Below, piece by piece: positions 42,342 through 55,966 of a DNA stretch of 64,000 nucleotides. A program made the position numbers and the translations under genes. Positions within the stretch are counted from its first letter, which is position 1. Every line of letters begins with the position of its first letter. This stretch comes from Mycobacterium sp. DL (GTDB lineage Bacteria; Actinomycetota; Actinomycetes; Mycobacteriales; Mycobacteriaceae), in NCBI RefSeq assembly GCF_039729195.1, contig NZ_CP155796.1, positions 5,704,001 through 5,768,000 on the forward strand, read 5' to 3'. The notes beneath the pieces are model-generated. The model saw nothing but the letters and a program-made list of their open reading frames with translations. It was not told the DNA's origin and searched no databases.

Positions 42342-43352
42342 TCAGCCATGTTTTGGCTGCGGAGCGTTATTGATCAAGCCCTGCGCCCAGTTCAGTGTCC
42401 ACTGCGTCGCCGGCAGGCCGTCGAGATTCCAGAAATCGGGTGTGGCGTACATCGCGTGCACGGGCTGGCCCGCACCGCCACTGAGCACCTCCAGCGTCTT
42501 CGGAAGCTGGGTGATGTTGAACGCCGACTCCGGAGCGGCGCAGATCAGGTCCCCCCGCGCGCAGATCTCGTAGGTGCGGTCGTTCAGTGCCCCGAACCCG
42601 CCGGGACGCGGACCCGACATCGTGAGCCCGAGCGCCGAGAGCGTCGGCACCTCGTGCAGCGTGATCTCCGCGCCCTGGCCTTCGGCGTTCGGCCCGATCT
42701 CCTGACCGACGCCTGCCTGACGGCGGCCGTCGGCGATCAGCATCGCGCCGAGGACCAGGTCCTGGTCGACGGGTCCGCGGCCGTTGCCGATGTCGCTGGC
42801 GATGTCACCGGCGATCACCGCGCCCTGCGAGAAGCCGACCAGGACGTAACTGGTCAACGGGCAGCGGTTGTTCATGTCCGTCATCGCGGCGACGGCGGCG
42901 CGGGTTCCTTCGGCGCGGCTGTCGTTGTAGGACATCTGCCTGTCGGCCGACAGCGGATTGTGGAACTGCGCGGTGTACGGCACGGTGAACACCTCGAGGC
43001 GGTCCGAACCGAACTGCGCACGAATCGGATTGGTGACGTTGAGAAGCAACGCCGCCGGGAACTGCACCGGGTTGAAGGGGTCGAGCGCCACCGAGGACTC
43101 CCAGGTGCCCGGAATCGAGATCAGCTGAACATCCGGGCAGCTGGCGTCCTGGAACTCCGGGCGCGGCTTGCTGCCCGTCGGCGGTACGGCCGTCGGTGGG
43201 ACCGCGCTGGGCGGGATCGCGGTCGGCGGGGCGTCGGGCCTTCTCAGGACGACCACCACGATCGCCACGATCAGCACCACGACAAGGCCTACCGCGCCGG
43301 CTGCGAACAGCGCGAGAAGTCGATGGCGTTTCCGCCGGTTGGTCTTCGCCAT
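42342..43352 (-). CDS. Cutinase-like envelope lipase (Rv3802c-like)
   Basis: This 336-residue protein has a short cytosolic start, one membrane anchor (about 15-36, hydrophobic [16 protein letters not shown]), a Pro-rich stretch with repeated PP(T/S)AxPP and an alpha/beta-hydrolase domain of the cutinase family. The nucleophile is Ser175 in [15 protein letters not shown], the same number as in Rv3802. That enzyme is an essential phospholipase/thioesterase acting in the envelope next to the mycolate genes. Paired Cys (ASCPDV and [18 protein letters not shown]) fit the disulfides of the family. Located upstream of fadD32 and 18 bp downstream of the DUF732 lipoprotein gene. Confidence 0.9.
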   Translation of the reverse strand: MAKTNRRKRHRLLALFAAGAVGLVVVLIVAIVVVVLRRPDAPPTAIPPSAVPPTAVPPTGSKPRPEFQDASCPDVQLISIPGTWESSVALDPFNPVQFPAALLLNVTNPIRAQFGSDRLEVFTVPYTAQFHNPLSADRQMSYNDSRAEGTRAAVAAMTDMNNRCPLTSYVLVGFSQGAVIAGDIASDIGNGRGPVDQDLVLGAMLIADGRRQAGVGQEIGPNAEGQGAEITLHEVPTLSALGLTMSGPRPGGFGALNDRTYEICARGDLICAAPESAFNITQLPKTLEVLSGGAGQPVHAMYATPDFWNLDGLPATQWTLNWAQGLINNAPQPKHG

Positions 43353-43370
43353 TGAGTATTCGTGCTCCTG

Positions 43371-43850
43371 CTAGCAGAGTCGTTCTGTCGCGATGCGAAT
43401 GTAATCGGACGTCGCGGCGTCGACCTCACCCACCGATGGCACCATCCCGTCCGCGTCGTCGCGGTTGTCCGGGTCGGTGACCTCGTTGCGCACCAGCGGC
43501 GCCACGAAATCCCACACCGCCTGGTCGGTCTGTTTGGCTGCGCGCGCCTGACAGACGTAGGAGCCGATGCTCAGCGCGGTCAGGTCGGTGGACGTGTTCA
43601 CCCCGGCCGCTTCGAGCGCGTCCAGGTAGGACTGCTGCCGCGGGGTGACGACCAGGGCATTGGACTGGGCGCCGGCCTGTGGCGGTCCGGGCAGTTGGGC
43701 CGACGTCCGGGCGTGCGCCGGGGGGGATTCCGTCTCAGAGCCCAGACCGACCATCATGTCCTCGCCGAACGAGCACCCGGTCAGCCACGCCGCCGACGAA
43801 GCCACCACTAGCGACATACCCGCCAACGCTGACCTGGACCCGTGCTGCAC
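43371..43850 (-). CDS. DUF732 domain lipoprotein
   Basis: This 159-residue protein has an N-terminal signal ending in the lipobox AAWLTGC, so the Cys at about residue 26 should be lipidated. The C-terminal part (about 70-159) shows the DUF732 pattern: QQSYLDALEAAGVNTST, then SIGSYVCQ and a final Cys. DUF732 proteins are small helical mycobacterial envelope proteins of unknown role with a disulfide between these two Cys. GTG 43850 is chosen since TACCTT lies exactly 6 nt upstream (leaderless); ATG 43817 would leave only a very short signal. I do not recall a gene between Rv3802c and fbpD in M. tuberculosis, so this may be an insertion. Confidence 0.78.
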   Translation of the reverse strand: MQHGSRSALAGMSLVVASSAAWLTGCSFGEDMMVGLGSETESPPAHARTSAQLPGPPQAGAQSNALVVTPRQQSYLDALEAAGVNTSTDLTALSIGSYVCQARAAKQTDQAVWDFVAPLVRNEVTDPDNRDDADGMVPSVGEVDAATSDYIRIATERLC

Positions 43851-43856
43851 TCCTCC

Positions 43857-43862
43857 AAGGTA
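43857..43862 (-). promoter_or_regulatory. Predicted -10 element of the DUF732 lipoprotein gene
   Basis: On the minus strand TACCTT is followed by 6 nt and the GTG at 43850, fitting a leaderless transcript that may continue into the lipase gene. Confidence 0.5.
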
Positions 43863-43886
43863 CCGGCTGCCCGAAGGGCGACCGGG

Positions 43887-44798
43887 TTACCGGATCGTCG
43901 CGACGAGTTCGCCCGACATCGCGGCGAGTTGGCCGCTCCACGAACCCCAGTCGTGATTACCGCCGGTCGGGAAGTCGAAATGGGCGTTGCTCCCGCCGAT
44001 CCCCCGGTAGTGCTGATAGAAGCTACGGTTGCTGCCCTGAGCCTGGTCACAGTAGTTGATCATCGCGGCCGGGTCGCTGCACGTGGTGGTAGCGGGGCTG
44101 AACACCCACAGCCGCGTGTTGTTGTCCACCAGCAACTGCGAGTGCACGTCCGGGTCGTGCCACTTCCAGCGGCCCAACTGTGCCGCACCCCACATCGCCT
44201 GGGTGTTCACGCCCCCGAACGACGCGAGCCCCGCGGTGATCGCACCGTTCATCGCCGTGGCCGACGGCGTCAGGAAGCCCGACAGCGATCCGGCGAACCG
44301 GTACCGGTTGGGATGGAAGGTTGCCATCGTCAGCGCTCCGGTGCCGCCCATCGCCGCGCCGACGATGCCGTGACCGCCGGGAGCCAGTCCCTTGTTGGCG
44401 GCCAGCCAGTTCGGCAGCTCATCGGCCAGGAACGTCTCCCACTGCTTGCTGCCGTCCTGCTCCCAGTTGGTGTACATGCTCCAGGCGCCACCGGCGGGGG
44501 CGACGACCGAGATGCCGGAGCCGGCCAACGTGTTCATCGCATTGCCCGCGGTCACCCAGTTGCTGACGTCGGGTGCGGCGTTGAACGCGTCGAGCAGGAC
44601 CACCGCGTGCGGGCCGCCGCCCTGGAAAGCGACCGGGATGTCCCGGCCCATCGCCGCCGACGGCACCATCAACATCTCGACGCCCTGCGCGCCCGCGGTC
44701 GGCGGTGCGGGCGCCCAGGTCTGCGAGGACACGGTGCCCACCGACATGGTCGCCACGGCCAGCGCCGCAGCCGCGATCATTCGAGTCAACGCACGCAT
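43887..44798 (-). CDS. fbpD: MPT51/FbpD antigen 85-like protein (non-catalytic)
   Basis: This 303-residue secreted protein has a signal peptide MRALTRMIAAAALAVATMSV followed by an alpha/beta-hydrolase fold of the antigen 85 family ([32 protein letters not shown]). The nucleophile-elbow serine of antigen 85 is missing: the motif reads GAAMGGTGALTM where FbpA has [10 protein letters not shown], so mycolyl transfer is not expected. M. tuberculosis MPT51 is likewise non-catalytic and binds matrix or carbohydrate. ATG 44798 directly precedes the signal peptide; the frame continues to 44876 without homology. Next to fbpA as in Rv3803c-Rv3804c. Confidence 0.93.
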   Translation of the reverse strand: MRALTRMIAAAALAVATMSVGTVSSQTWAPAPPTAGAQGVEMLMVPSAAMGRDIPVAFQGGGPHAVVLLDAFNAAPDVSNWVTAGNAMNTLAGSGISVVAPAGGAWSMYTNWEQDGSKQWETFLADELPNWLAANKGLAPGGHGIVGAAMGGTGALTMATFHPNRYRFAGSLSGFLTPSATAMNGAITAGLASFGGVNTQAMWGAAQLGRWKWHDPDVHSQLLVDNNTRLWVFSPATTTCSDPAAMINYCDQAQGSNRSFYQHYRGIGGSNAHFDFPTGGNHDWGSWSGQLAAMSGELVATIR

Positions 44799-44907
44799 CG
44801 GCCCCACCTTTTCTCTGGCAATCTCTCGCGTCCCTCTGCCGACACCCGTCCGGCCTACCGCAAAGTAGTGAATCACATCACTGCGACGGGCCGGGGGCTA
44901 AAGCGAC

Positions 44908-44943
44908 TGACGGCGGTGACCCTGGAAAGGATCACCGCCGTCA
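44908..44943 (-). terminator. Hairpin terminator downstream of fbpA
   Basis: A perfect 12-bp inverted repeat (44908-44919 and 44932-44943) with a 12-nt loop lies 34 bp past the fbpA stop and before the fbpD start. There is no long U-run after it on the minus strand, as is common in mycobacteria. Confidence 0.75.
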
Positions 44944-44977
44944 ATATCTGTTGTTGTCAGGTCAAGCCCGGGAAGGC

Positions 44978-46246
<1,269 letters not shown>

Positions 46247-48289
46247 TCAAGGCCCTGTCGCGGGCAGCCCGGTGTAGGGCGGGTTCACCGGCTCCGGCAC
46301 CGGCAGACCGCACCGTTCGAGCTCGTACAGCGGCACCCTGTCTATCCGGTAGCGGGTCAGCTCCACGGCGTTGACCAGGTTCGACAAGAACCGACGGGGC
46401 CCCATCGGCGCCCGGATCGCATCCAGCGCGGCCTCGGTCTCGGGGCACTTCAACGCCGCCTCCGCCTGCCTGATCCAGTCCTCGTCCAGGTACACGGGGA
46501 TGTAGGGCCGTTCCTTCAGGAAGGGGCCCTCGGCGACCGCCCAGTCGGGGAACAGGTTCTTGTCGTGACCGATGCGACCGTCCTCGATGCGCGCGGTACG
46601 CGCCGCCAGCGGGTTTGCCAGACCGATCTGGTCGATCACCCTGACATCAAGGCCGACGTTCATGCCCAACATACCGAGGTTGGTGAAAAATACTGTGTGA
46701 GGCCCTCTTCGGTCCACAGAGGGATCCGGAGGAGCATCCGGTGGCGGTGGTATCGCCGGCACGACCTCCCACATGTCATAGTTGCCGGCGGGGAGCAGGA
46801 GCGCGCCGTCCGGGGTGTTTTCGATGGCGGTCACCACCGCACGCATCCGCGGATAGTCGAGGTAGTCGGCCGCCGTCAACGGATGCGGGTTACCGGTCGC
46901 CTGCGCGTAGAACCGACGTTCGTCGACGATGCCCGTGTAGGTCACGCGGGTGGCGTCGGCGCCCATGCCCGGCGAATTCGCCGCCCACAGCGCCCAACCC
47001 GCCACCGCAAGCCACAGCACGCTGGTGGCCCCGGCATAGAGGTAGCCCGCCCCGCGTGCCATTCGCGACCTGTCCGGCAACATCAGCGGGATCACCGCGA
47101 CGGGCGCCAGCAGACAGAACATGGGCGTCAACAACACGCGCCCGTGCATGAAGTCGCCGCCTTGCCGGATCCAGTACACCGCCTGCAGAGCGCCGCTGAC
47201 AAGCATGAACGCGACCACCGCCTGCGGGCTCTGCACCGTGCGCGCAAGCAATCTGGAACCCGCAGGGGCCTGGCGGTTGACCGACGACGGCCGACCGCGC
47301 AGCAGCATCACCATGAGCGCCAGTCCGACCAACAGGATCGCCGGAGCCCACAGCAGATAGGGCTGGTTGAAGTTGGCGAGATAGGTGAAGCCCTGCTGCC
47401 ACTTGGCACCGGACGCGTCCTTGGCCACCGCGGTACCGGGAACGATCAGCCCGTAGTACCCCATCCGGAAGATCTGGTACGCCACAGGGAGAAGCCCGCC
47501 CACCGCGACGATCAGCGCGCGCCGTCGCCAGTCCGGCGCGGCGATCAGCATCATGACCAGTGCCAGGCCACCGATGAGCGCCAGTTCGGGGCGAACCAGC
47601 ACGCTGAGGCCGGCGACCACCGCCAGCACCACGTCGAAGGTCTGCGACGTGCTCGGGTTCTCGGCCCGGCGCAGGCCTTGGGACCAGCAGACCATCATCC
47701 ACCAGAGCAGGCCCAGATACGCCAGCACCAGGCCGTTCTCCAGACCGGACGTGGCGAAGTCGCGGGCCGGCGGCACCGCGATGTAGACCAGCGCACCGGC
47801 GGGAAGCAGCAGCGCGCGCCGGCCCGCGAGCGTCGGCGCGTACAGCCGCGCCGTGCCCAGCATCACCAGTGCCACCCCGAGAACGCTGAGCAGCAGCGCG
47901 AATGTCAGCGCCACATACTCCAGCCGCGCCGACCCGGAGACCAGCCCGCCGAAGTACATCAGGTACGACCACACCGTCGAGGTGTTGGCCTCGACCCGTT
48001 CACCGGCATTGAAGACAGGGCCGTTGCCCGCCAACATGTTTCGTGTGGTCCGCAGCACGATCAGGCCGTCGTCGGCGATCCACCGACGTTGCCAGGCGCC
48101 CCATCCGAAGAGCAGGCACACCAGCGTCACGCTGACCCAGAGACTGATCCGAACCGAGACGTCGTAGGGGAAGGCCGGCCAGCGGGCCAGCCGGTCCGCC
48201 GCAGCTGTCGTCAGACGACCCGCCGGAGTGGTGTCCTGGCGGCCCGCCGGAATGCTGCGCTGGCGCTCAGCTGAGGAAGATTGCGGCAC
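46247..48289 (-). CDS. aftB: Terminal beta-(1->2) arabinofuranosyltransferase
   Basis: This GT-C (GT89) membrane enzyme caps arabinan with beta-1,2-arabinofuranose. Multiple helices fill about residues 45-480; the catalytic acidic pair is in RRWIADDGLIVLRT in the first periplasmic loop, and GERVEANTSTVWSYLMY, FATSGLENGLVLAYLGLLWW and YWIRQGGDFMHGRVLL are family hallmarks. Start is uncertain. Homology begins at VRISLWVSVTLV, but no ATG, GTG or TTG lies immediately before it; the nearest is GTG 48289, giving 680 residues with a non-conserved extension of about 45 residues and a 23-bp overlap with ubiA. Last gene of the glf-glfT2-PAP2-ubiA-aftB unit. Confidence 0.9.
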   Translation of the reverse strand: MPQSSSAERQRSIPAGRQDTTPAGRLTTAAADRLARWPAFPYDVSVRISLWVSVTLVCLLFGWGAWQRRWIADDGLIVLRTTRNMLAGNGPVFNAGERVEANTSTVWSYLMYFGGLVSGSARLEYVALTFALLLSVLGVALVMLGTARLYAPTLAGRRALLLPAGALVYIAVPPARDFATSGLENGLVLAYLGLLWWMMVCWSQGLRRAENPSTSQTFDVVLAVVAGLSVLVRPELALIGGLALVMMLIAAPDWRRRALIVAVGGLLPVAYQIFRMGYYGLIVPGTAVAKDASGAKWQQGFTYLANFNQPYLLWAPAILLVGLALMVMLLRGRPSSVNRQAPAGSRLLARTVQSPQAVVAFMLVSGALQAVYWIRQGGDFMHGRVLLTPMFCLLAPVAVIPLMLPDRSRMARGAGYLYAGATSVLWLAVAGWALWAANSPGMGADATRVTYTGIVDERRFYAQATGNPHPLTAADYLDYPRMRAVVTAIENTPDGALLLPAGNYDMWEVVPAIPPPPDAPPDPSVDRRGPHTVFFTNLGMLGMNVGLDVRVIDQIGLANPLAARTARIEDGRIGHDKNLFPDWAVAEGPFLKERPYIPVYLDEDWIRQAEAALKCPETEAALDAIRAPMGPRRFLSNLVNAVELTRYRIDRVPLYELERCGLPVPEPVNPPYTGLPATGP

Positions 48290-49202
48290 CGATGGTTCCG
48301 ATCCAGGCCAGCGCCAGCAGCTGGAGCACTCGGTCCCCGAGGGCGATCTCCTCGGGTTCACCCGCCGCACCGCCGTCGACGTCGACCGCGTAGCGAAGGA
48401 TCGCAATCGTGAACGGCACCATCGAGATCACGAACCACGACGTGCCGCCGGTCGCATCGCGCTCGAAGGCCCACAGCCCGTAACACAGCACCAGCGCCGT
48501 CGCCGACAGAGTCCACACGAACCGCAGATACGAGCTGGTGTAGCTCTCCAACGACTTTCGGATCTTGGCGCCGGTCCGTTCGGCCAACTGCAGTTCGGCG
48601 TACCGCTTCCCGGCCGCCATGAACAACGACCCGAAGGCCATCATCAACAGGAACCACTGCGACAGCGGCACGTCCGCCGCGACACCACCGGCGATCGCCC
48701 GGATCAGGAACCCGGACGACACGATGCAGATGTCGATCACGGGCTGATGCTTGAGCCCGAAACAGTAGGCCAGCTGGATCCCGATGTAGACCGCCATCAC
48801 CACGGCCAGGTTCGGAGTGACCAGCCACGAAATCGCCAGTGACGCAACGCCCAACACAGCGGCCATCCAGTAGGCCAGCCACTGCGGCACCACCCCGGCG
48901 GCGATCGGGCGGAACCTCTTGGTCGGATGCGCGCGGTCGGCCTCGACGTCACGCGCATCGTTGACCAGGTACACCGACGATGCCGCCAGGCTGAACACGA
49001 CGAACGCCAGAAGTACGCTGACCAGCACTTCTCGGTAGTCGTAGGCGTAGCGGTCGTCGCCGAGCGCGGCCACCGGGGCGGCGAACACCAGAACGTTCTT
49101 CACCCACTGCCGGGGTCGAAGCGCCTTGACGATGCCCGCGGGGAGATTCTTCGGCGGTCCGGCGGTCGAGCCGGTGTCCTGACCCACCTGGGATGAGCTC
49201 AT
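48267..49202 (-). CDS. ubiA: Decaprenyl-phosphate phosphoribosyltransferase (DPPR synthase)
   Basis: This 311-residue UbiA-superfamily membrane enzyme transfers phosphoribose from PRPP to decaprenyl phosphate, the first step toward decaprenyl-phospho-arabinose. The first Asp-rich motif is VYLVNDARDVEADRAHPTKR and the second lies around PVIDICIVSSGFLIRAIAGG; about eight or nine helices follow. The downstream phosphatase, DprE1/E2 and the arabinosyltransferases use its product, all encoded in this window. Two bases separate its ATG from the stop of the PAP2 gene. Equivalent to Rv3806c. Confidence 0.95.
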   Translation of the reverse strand: MSSSQVGQDTGSTAGPPKNLPAGIVKALRPRQWVKNVLVFAAPVAALGDDRYAYDYREVLVSVLLAFVVFSLAASSVYLVNDARDVEADRAHPTKRFRPIAAGVVPQWLAYWMAAVLGVASLAISWLVTPNLAVVMAVYIGIQLAYCFGLKHQPVIDICIVSSGFLIRAIAGGVAADVPLSQWFLLMMAFGSLFMAAGKRYAELQLAERTGAKIRKSLESYTSSYLRFVWTLSATALVLCYGLWAFERDATGGTSWFVISMVPFTIAILRYAVDVDGGAAGEPEEIALGDRVLQLLALAWIGTIGAAIFLS

Positions 49203-49204
49203 GG

Positions 49205-49733
49205 CTACTCGAGGCCTCCTTCGACCCGGTCCGACACTGCGCCGACCACCTTCGCGACTGCGGCCCCGACTGCGATGCCGGTGAGCACATCACTGGGGTA
49301 GTGGACACCGAGAACCAAGCGGGACAGCGCCATCGGCGGTACCAGCAGGGCCGGCAGCGGCAGTCCGGTGGGCCGGGCCAGCAGCATCGCCGCCGCGGTG
49401 GTCGAGGTGGCGTGCGCGGACGGAAAGCTCAACCTGCTCGGCGTGCTCACATTGACGGCGATCGCCGGGTGGTGCGGGCGCTTGCGGCGCACCAACCGTT
49501 TGACGACCACCGCGCAGGCGTGGGCGAGGAACGCACCCGCCCCCGCCGCGAGGTAGTCGCGGCGGCGATTCGGGGCGACCAGCGCCCCGGCGGCGGCGAG
49601 CGCCAGCCACCCGATGCTGTGCTCGCCGAAATGCGAGAGCCCGCGGGCGACGGGAAGCACCCCGGGCCGGTCGGCCAACGCCGACTGGACAGCTACCAGC
49701 GCGAGGTCCTCACCCGCAGGCGGGACGACCGGA

Positions 49734-49744
<11 letters not shown>
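49205..49744 (-). CDS. PAP2-family phosphatase (Rv3807c-like)
   Basis: This 179-residue membrane protein has the three phosphatidic-acid-phosphatase motifs: KRLVRRKRPHH (KxxxxxxRP), RLSFPSAHATST (PSxH) and SRLVLGVHYPSDVLTG (SRxxxxxHxxxD). Placed between glfT2 and ubiA, it is the likely enzyme that removes the 5-phosphate from decaprenyl-phospho-5-phosphoribose to make the DprE1 substrate; this is a proposal for Rv3807c, not established here. The reading frame starts GTG-ATG (49744/49741), so either codon may be used. It overlaps glfT2 by 11 bp. Confidence 0.88.
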
Positions 49745-53086
<3,342 letters not shown>

Positions 53087-53219
53087 TTAGCTCACAATTC
53101 CGCATCGTCACTCTAGTCCCAGTAGTCACATCAGTAACATCGACCGCGTACGAAGAATCACGCACAGGTAGCCGATTCAGGCAGCCGATTTTCTACGTCC
53201 ATGTATTGAGGAGACTTCC

Positions 53220-54170
53220 GTGCCGAACCGACGTCGACGCCGGCTCTCGACAGCCTTGAGCACAGTCGCCGCTCTGGCAGTCGCGAGTCCAGTTGCCATT
53301 GTTGCCGTTTCCGAGCTGTCCGCAGCCCCCGAGGGCACCCCGCAGCACCGCGAGTTCGTGCAGGCCGCGACCATCACCGACCTACCCGGTGAGCTGATCA
53401 CCGCGTTGTCCCAGGGCCTTTCCCAGTTCGGCATCAACCTGCCGCCGATGCCGACAGGTCTGCTCACCGGATCGGGTGCCACCGCGCCCACGACGCTGTC
53501 CCCCGGGCTGGGAGTGCCCGGCCTGGGAACCACGGGCCTGACCGGGATGCCGTCTCTGACCGACCCCGGACTCGCCAACCCCGCGCTGACCAACCCGTCG
53601 CTCACCAGCCCGACCGGCGCGGTCCCGGGCCTGACCACTCCGGGGCTGACCACACCGTCATTGACCGATCCGGCACTGGCGGCCACTCCGGGACTCACGG
53701 TGCCGGGAGTCAGTACACCCGGCCTGACCACGCCGTCGTTGACCGATCCGACGCTGACCACACCGGGTCTGTCGACGCCGCCGGCACTGACCGACCCGGT
53801 CCTGGGCGCTGCGCCGATCTCGACCTCGGGACTGCCGCTGACCGGCGAGATCCCGATCTCGGCTCCGATCGGCCTGGATCCGGCGCTGGGCGGCTACCCG
53901 ATCCTGGCTGATCCCTCACTGGCCGCGCCGGTGGCCTCGAGCAGCGGCGGCATCATGGGCGACCTCACCAGCGCCGCGAACCAACTCGGCGCAGGCGAGG
54001 CGATCGACCTGCTCAAGGGCATCCTGATGCCCGCGATCATGTCGGCAGTCAAGCCTCCGGCCGCCGCAGCCGCCGCAGCTGCGCCTGCCGCCGAGGCAGC
54101 AGCAGCCGCACCCCTGGACGCTGCGTCGGGCGCACTGGCGGCCGAGGCACCGCTCGCCCCGGGCGCGTAG
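53220..54170 (+). CDS. erp: Exported repetitive protein Erp (PirG-like)
   Basis: This 316-residue secreted surface protein of mycobacteria has a signal peptide (basic MPNRRRRRLSTALS then AALAVASPVAIVAVSELSAA). A conserved N-terminal domain follows, including PGELITALSQGLSQFGINLP. The central region (about 95-205) is made of degenerate PGLTTPSLTDP-type repeats, and the C-terminal domain ends in a Pro/Ala-rich hydrophobic stretch that may anchor it. Erp affects envelope integrity and, in pathogens, growth in the host. Start GTG 53220 follows GAGGAGA (53208-53214) with 5-nt spacing, a leadered start unlike many neighbours. Divergent from glf; equivalent to Rv3810. Confidence 0.93.
   Translation: MPNRRRRRLSTALSTVAALAVASPVAIVAVSELSAAPEGTPQHREFVQAATITDLPGELITALSQGLSQFGINLPPMPTGLLTGSGATAPTTLSPGLGVPGLGTTGLTGMPSLTDPGLANPALTNPSLTSPTGAVPGLTTPGLTTPSLTDPALAATPGLTVPGVSTPGLTTPSLTDPTLTTPGLSTPPALTDPVLGAAPISTSGLPLTGEIPISAPIGLDPALGGYPILADPSLAAPVASSSGGIMGDLTSAANQLGAGEAIDLLKGILMPAIMSAVKPPAAAAAAAAPAAEAAAAAPLDAASGALAAEAPLAPGA
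53505..53810 (+). repeat. Degenerate Erp repeat region
   Basis: Encodes repeated PGL-T-x-PSLTDP-like units with Pro, Gly, Leu, Thr and Ser dominating. Longer near-identical DNA stretches encode TTPSLTDP at two places (about 53644-53667 and 53728-53751). Repeat number is known to vary among mycobacterial species. Confidence 0.7.
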
Positions 54171-54196
54171 CCCGGGCCACACCAGTCCTGCCACCG

Positions 54197-54237
54197 AACG
54201 GCACCGCAGAAGCGCCAGCACGCTCTGCGGTGCCGTT
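54197..54237 (+). terminator. Hairpin terminator downstream of erp
   Basis: A perfect 14-bp inverted repeat (54197-54210 and 54224-54237) with a 13-nt loop, 27 bp after the erp stop. No U-run follows. It separates erp from the amidase gene. Confidence 0.8.
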
Positions 54238-54319
54238 GCAGGTGCGCAGTGTGCGGAATGCGACCGGATTGAGTCCCCAAACAACCGTGTCGTAACACGA
54301 GCAACATCTGGCACATACG

Positions 54320-54325
54320 TAACAT
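54320..54325 (+). promoter_or_regulatory. Predicted -10 element of the PGRP/LGFP amidase gene (leaderless)
   Basis: TAACAT is followed by 6 nt and GTG at 54332, which supports that GTG as both transcription and translation start. Confidence 0.5.
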
Positions 54326-54331
54326 CAGCCC

Positions 54332-55954
54332 GTGCCGTGTCGTCGTCCCGTGCCATCGATACTGTTCACCGCGCTCGCGGCGACAGTGGTGCTGCTGCCC
54401 TGGGCGCTCAACGGCGCCCCCGGTGACGACAAGTCCCCGGCGGCGGACGCCCCTCGAATGGTCCAGCAACCCCTGGCCGATCTGCCCGGTGGCGAGACCA
54501 TCCGCGAGATCCATCAGGACGAGCCGTTCTCGATGGTCGCGCTGACATCGGAAGATCTCACCGGGACGAGCGCACGGATGCGCGCCAAGAAGGGCGACGG
54601 GTCCTGGGGCCCCTGGTACGAGGCCGAGCAACTCGGAGGGGTCGGCGCCGACCTGCCGGGCCCCCGTGGCACCGAGCCGGTGTTCATCGGCCGCACCAAC
54701 ACCGTGCAGATCGCCGTGACCCGACCTGCCGACGCCCCCGCCACCGGCAACGCGCCCGAACCGCATCGCGACGACGCCGGCCCGGAGTTGGGCTACGTGC
54801 CCGCCAACGTCGAACAACCCTTCGGGCAGAACATCAACGCGGTGCTGATCAGTCCTCCGCAGACGCCGGCGGACATGCTTCCGTTGCCGAACGCGGCCAC
54901 CCCGCCGGGGCAACCACCGAACATCATCAACCGGGCGCAGTGGGGCGCCGACGAGGGCATGCGCTGCGGAGAACCCCGGTACGACAGAGGAATCCAGGCG
55001 GGCGTGGTGCACCACACCGCGGGCAGCAACGAGTACACGCCCGGCGACTCAGCAGGCATCATCAGATCGATCTACGAGTACCACACCCGCACCCTGGGCT
55101 GGTGCGACATCGCCTACAACGCGATGGTCGACAAGTACGGCCAGGTCTTCGAAGGCCGCGCGGGCGGCATGAACCGACCCGTGGAGGGCGCCCACACCGG
55201 TGGCTTCAACCACAACACGTGGGGCGTCGCGATGCTCGGCAATTTCGACGTGGTGCCGCCGACACCGATTCAATTGCGCACCACGGCAAGGCTGCTCGGC
55301 TGGGTTCTGGGTCAGGCACGAGTCGATCCGCGGGGTGCGGTCGTGCTTCCGTCGGAAGGCGGTTCGTTCACCAAGTTCCCGTTCGGCGCCGCGCCGACGC
55401 TGCCCACGATCTTCACGCACCGCGACGTCGGCAACACCGAGTGCCCGGGCAACGCCGCGTACGCGCTGATGCCTCAGATCCGCGACATCGCGGCCCGATT
55501 CAACGACCCGCCCGGTCCCGAGGAGTTGGCCGAATCCCTGCGCGGCGGCGCGATCTTCGCCAAGTGGGACGCGCTCGGCGGCATGAACAGCTACCTCGGG
55601 AAGCCCACCTCGCCGGAGGCCCAGGGCCTGGGCGGGACCCGCTACGTCACCTTCGAACGCGGCGCGGTCTACTGGTCTCCCGAGAGCGGCGCCGAACCCG
55701 TCACCGGCGAACTCTACAAATCCTGGGGCGCACTGGGATTCGAGCGGGGTGCGCTGGGCCTGCCGACGAGCGCCGAGATCCCCACACCGCTGTGGATCGT
55801 GCAGAACTTCCAGCACGGCACCCTCAACTTCGACCGCGAGAAGGGCACGGTGACGCGCGTGGTCGACGGTGTCCCGGTCGAATTGCCGCCACCGCCGGCC
55901 GATCTCGCCCCGATCCAGCTGGAGCGGTTCACCCCGCCGAGCAACCCCGTCTGA
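54332..55954 (+). CDS. N-acetylmuramoyl-L-alanine amidase, PGRP domain plus LGFP repeats (Rv3811-like)
   Basis: This 540-residue secreted protein has a short signal peptide (SILFTALAATVVLLPWALNG). An N-terminal beta domain with SFSMVALT-type sequence follows (DEPFSMVALTSEDLTG), then a peptidoglycan-recognition/amidase-2 domain (about 200-390). The zinc His is in GVVHHTAGSNEYT, the general core is GWCDIAYNAMVDKYGQVFEG, and a second His/Cys region is FTHRDVGNTECPGN. The C-terminal region has LGFP repeats (AIFAKWDALGGMNSYLGKPT, SWGALGFERGALGLPTSAEI) that tether proteins to the mycolate-arabinogalactan layer. It should cleave between muramic acid and the stem peptide. Equivalent to Rv3811 (csp). 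Confidence 0.92.
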   Translation: MPCRRPVPSILFTALAATVVLLPWALNGAPGDDKSPAADAPRMVQQPLADLPGGETIREIHQDEPFSMVALTSEDLTGTSARMRAKKGDGSWGPWYEAEQLGGVGADLPGPRGTEPVFIGRTNTVQIAVTRPADAPATGNAPEPHRDDAGPELGYVPANVEQPFGQNINAVLISPPQTPADMLPLPNAATPPGQPPNIINRAQWGADEGMRCGEPRYDRGIQAGVVHHTAGSNEYTPGDSAGIIRSIYEYHTRTLGWCDIAYNAMVDKYGQVFEGRAGGMNRPVEGAHTGGFNHNTWGVAMLGNFDVVPPTPIQLRTTARLLGWVLGQARVDPRGAVVLPSEGGSFTKFPFGAAPTLPTIFTHRDVGNTECPGNAAYALMPQIRDIAARFNDPPGPEELAESLRGGAIFAKWDALGGMNSYLGKPTSPEAQGLGGTRYVTFERGAVYWSPESGAEPVTGELYKSWGALGFERGALGLPTSAEIPTPLWIVQNFQHGTLNFDREKGTVTRVVDGVPVELPPPPADLAPIQLERFTPPSNPV

Positions 55955-55966
55955 GCTCGACCCGCG

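Noticed and set aside
42343..42359. Short inverted repeat (6-bp stem, 5-nt loop) at the end of the lipase gene
   Set aside because: It lies within the last codons, is short and has no T-run, so it is not convincing as a terminator.
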